This document shows, piece by piece, positions 6,214 through 6,392 of a stretch of 6,392 nt of DNA (the first letter of the stretch is position 1; each line of letters opens with the position of its first letter). The notes under the pieces were generated by a model, which made no database searches, was not told the origin of the DNA, and saw only the letters and a program-made list of their open reading frames with translations. Both the position numbers and the translations under genes were made by a program. Where the stretch lies: contig JAQBNJ010000265.1 in the NCBI GenBank assembly GCA_028288645.1, positions 1-6,392 on the forward strand, read 5' to 3'. The stretch is from Sediminibacterium sp. GTDB lineage: Bacteria; Bacteroidota; Bacteroidia; Chitinophagales; Chitinophagaceae.

Positions 6214-6302
6214 AGCACGCTGATGACGCGGAAAAAACGGATGGGCGCGGATCAGACACTAAAATCCGTAAAAATCCGTCCTTTCCGCGTAATCCGTGTG
6301 CC
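6214..6302. repeat. Degenerate inverted repeat of ACGGAT units
   Basis: Positions 6214-6252 can pair with 6264-6302 at about 28 of 39 positions around an 11-nt loop; the best part is the gacgcggaaa block against tttccgcgt. The arms contain repeated acggat, gcggat and atccgt words. It is the most decayed of the long inverted repeats here. It lies between the deoxyribosyltransferase-like gene and the promoter of the next gene. Confidence 0.7.
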
Positions 6303-6307
6303 ATTGC

Positions 6308-6340
6308 TTGTTTTTTATGTTCCTCTTACACGTAACTTTG
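6308..6340 (+). promoter_or_regulatory. Bacteroidota-type promoter for the gene at the right edge
   Basis: TAACTTTG at 6333-6340 matches the Bacteroidota -7 consensus TAnnTTTG exactly, and TTG at 6308-6310 stands 22 nt upstream as the -33 element, inside the accepted 17-23 nt spacing. Transcription would start near 6345-6348, giving a leader of about 20 nt before the ATG at 6367. It is the only clear promoter of this kind I found in the window. Confidence 0.7.
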
Positions 6341-6366
6341 CCGCCTGATAACAGTCAAAGAAAGTA

Positions 6367-6392
6367 ATGGCACTATTTAATAGAAACAGGGG
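6367..6392 (+). CDS. Start of an unidentified gene (cut by the window edge)
   Basis: An ATG at 6367 opens a frame reading MALFNRNR before the window ends. It is supported by the well-placed promoter upstream and by an A-rich leader (aaagaaagta) like those of other Bacteroidota genes. Eight full codons are too few to name a product. Confidence 0.55.

Overview
The window looks like ordinary chromosome from a Bacteroidota bacterium, most likely near the Chitinophagaceae (inference; no marker gene is present). Three things suggest this. Start codons lack Shine-Dalgarno sequences and often follow A-rich or featureless leaders. A Bacteroidota-type promoter (TTG, 22-nt spacer, TAACTTTG) precedes the last gene. 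The gene content also fits: an ECF sigma factor followed by a one-pass membrane protein and a secreted DUF4097-type protein.

Layout, all genes on the + strand. Positions 1-242 hold two small palindromes and a cluster of short tandem repeats. 243-1229 encodes an aldo/keto reductase of the Kv-beta-like (AKR6) type, closed by a perfect 32-bp stem-loop at 1234-1311. 1368-4011 is a tight three-gene operon: an ECF sigma factor with a TTG start, a short-N-terminus transmembrane protein that may be its regulator (8-nt overlap), and a secreted beta-ladder protein (12-nt gap). 4012-4384 (373 bp) has no gene and holds three inverted-repeat structures. 4385-5656 encodes a CNNM/CBS/CorC-HlyC membrane protein. 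After another inverted repeat, 5791-6192 encodes a small nucleoside 2-deoxyribosyltransferase-like protein. 6193-6366 carries a fifth long inverted repeat and then a promoter. The first 26 nt of a further gene end the window.

The sigma operon is the only clear functional unit: a transcription factor, a candidate membrane partner and a secreted product. The other genes look like unlinked housekeeping or accessory functions, separated by hairpins. The most unusual feature is that the intergenic spaces hold long inverted repeats of different sequence families, several built from short repeating units. I saw no tRNA, rRNA, CRISPR array, transposase or phage gene, and no convincing new multi-gene defence system.
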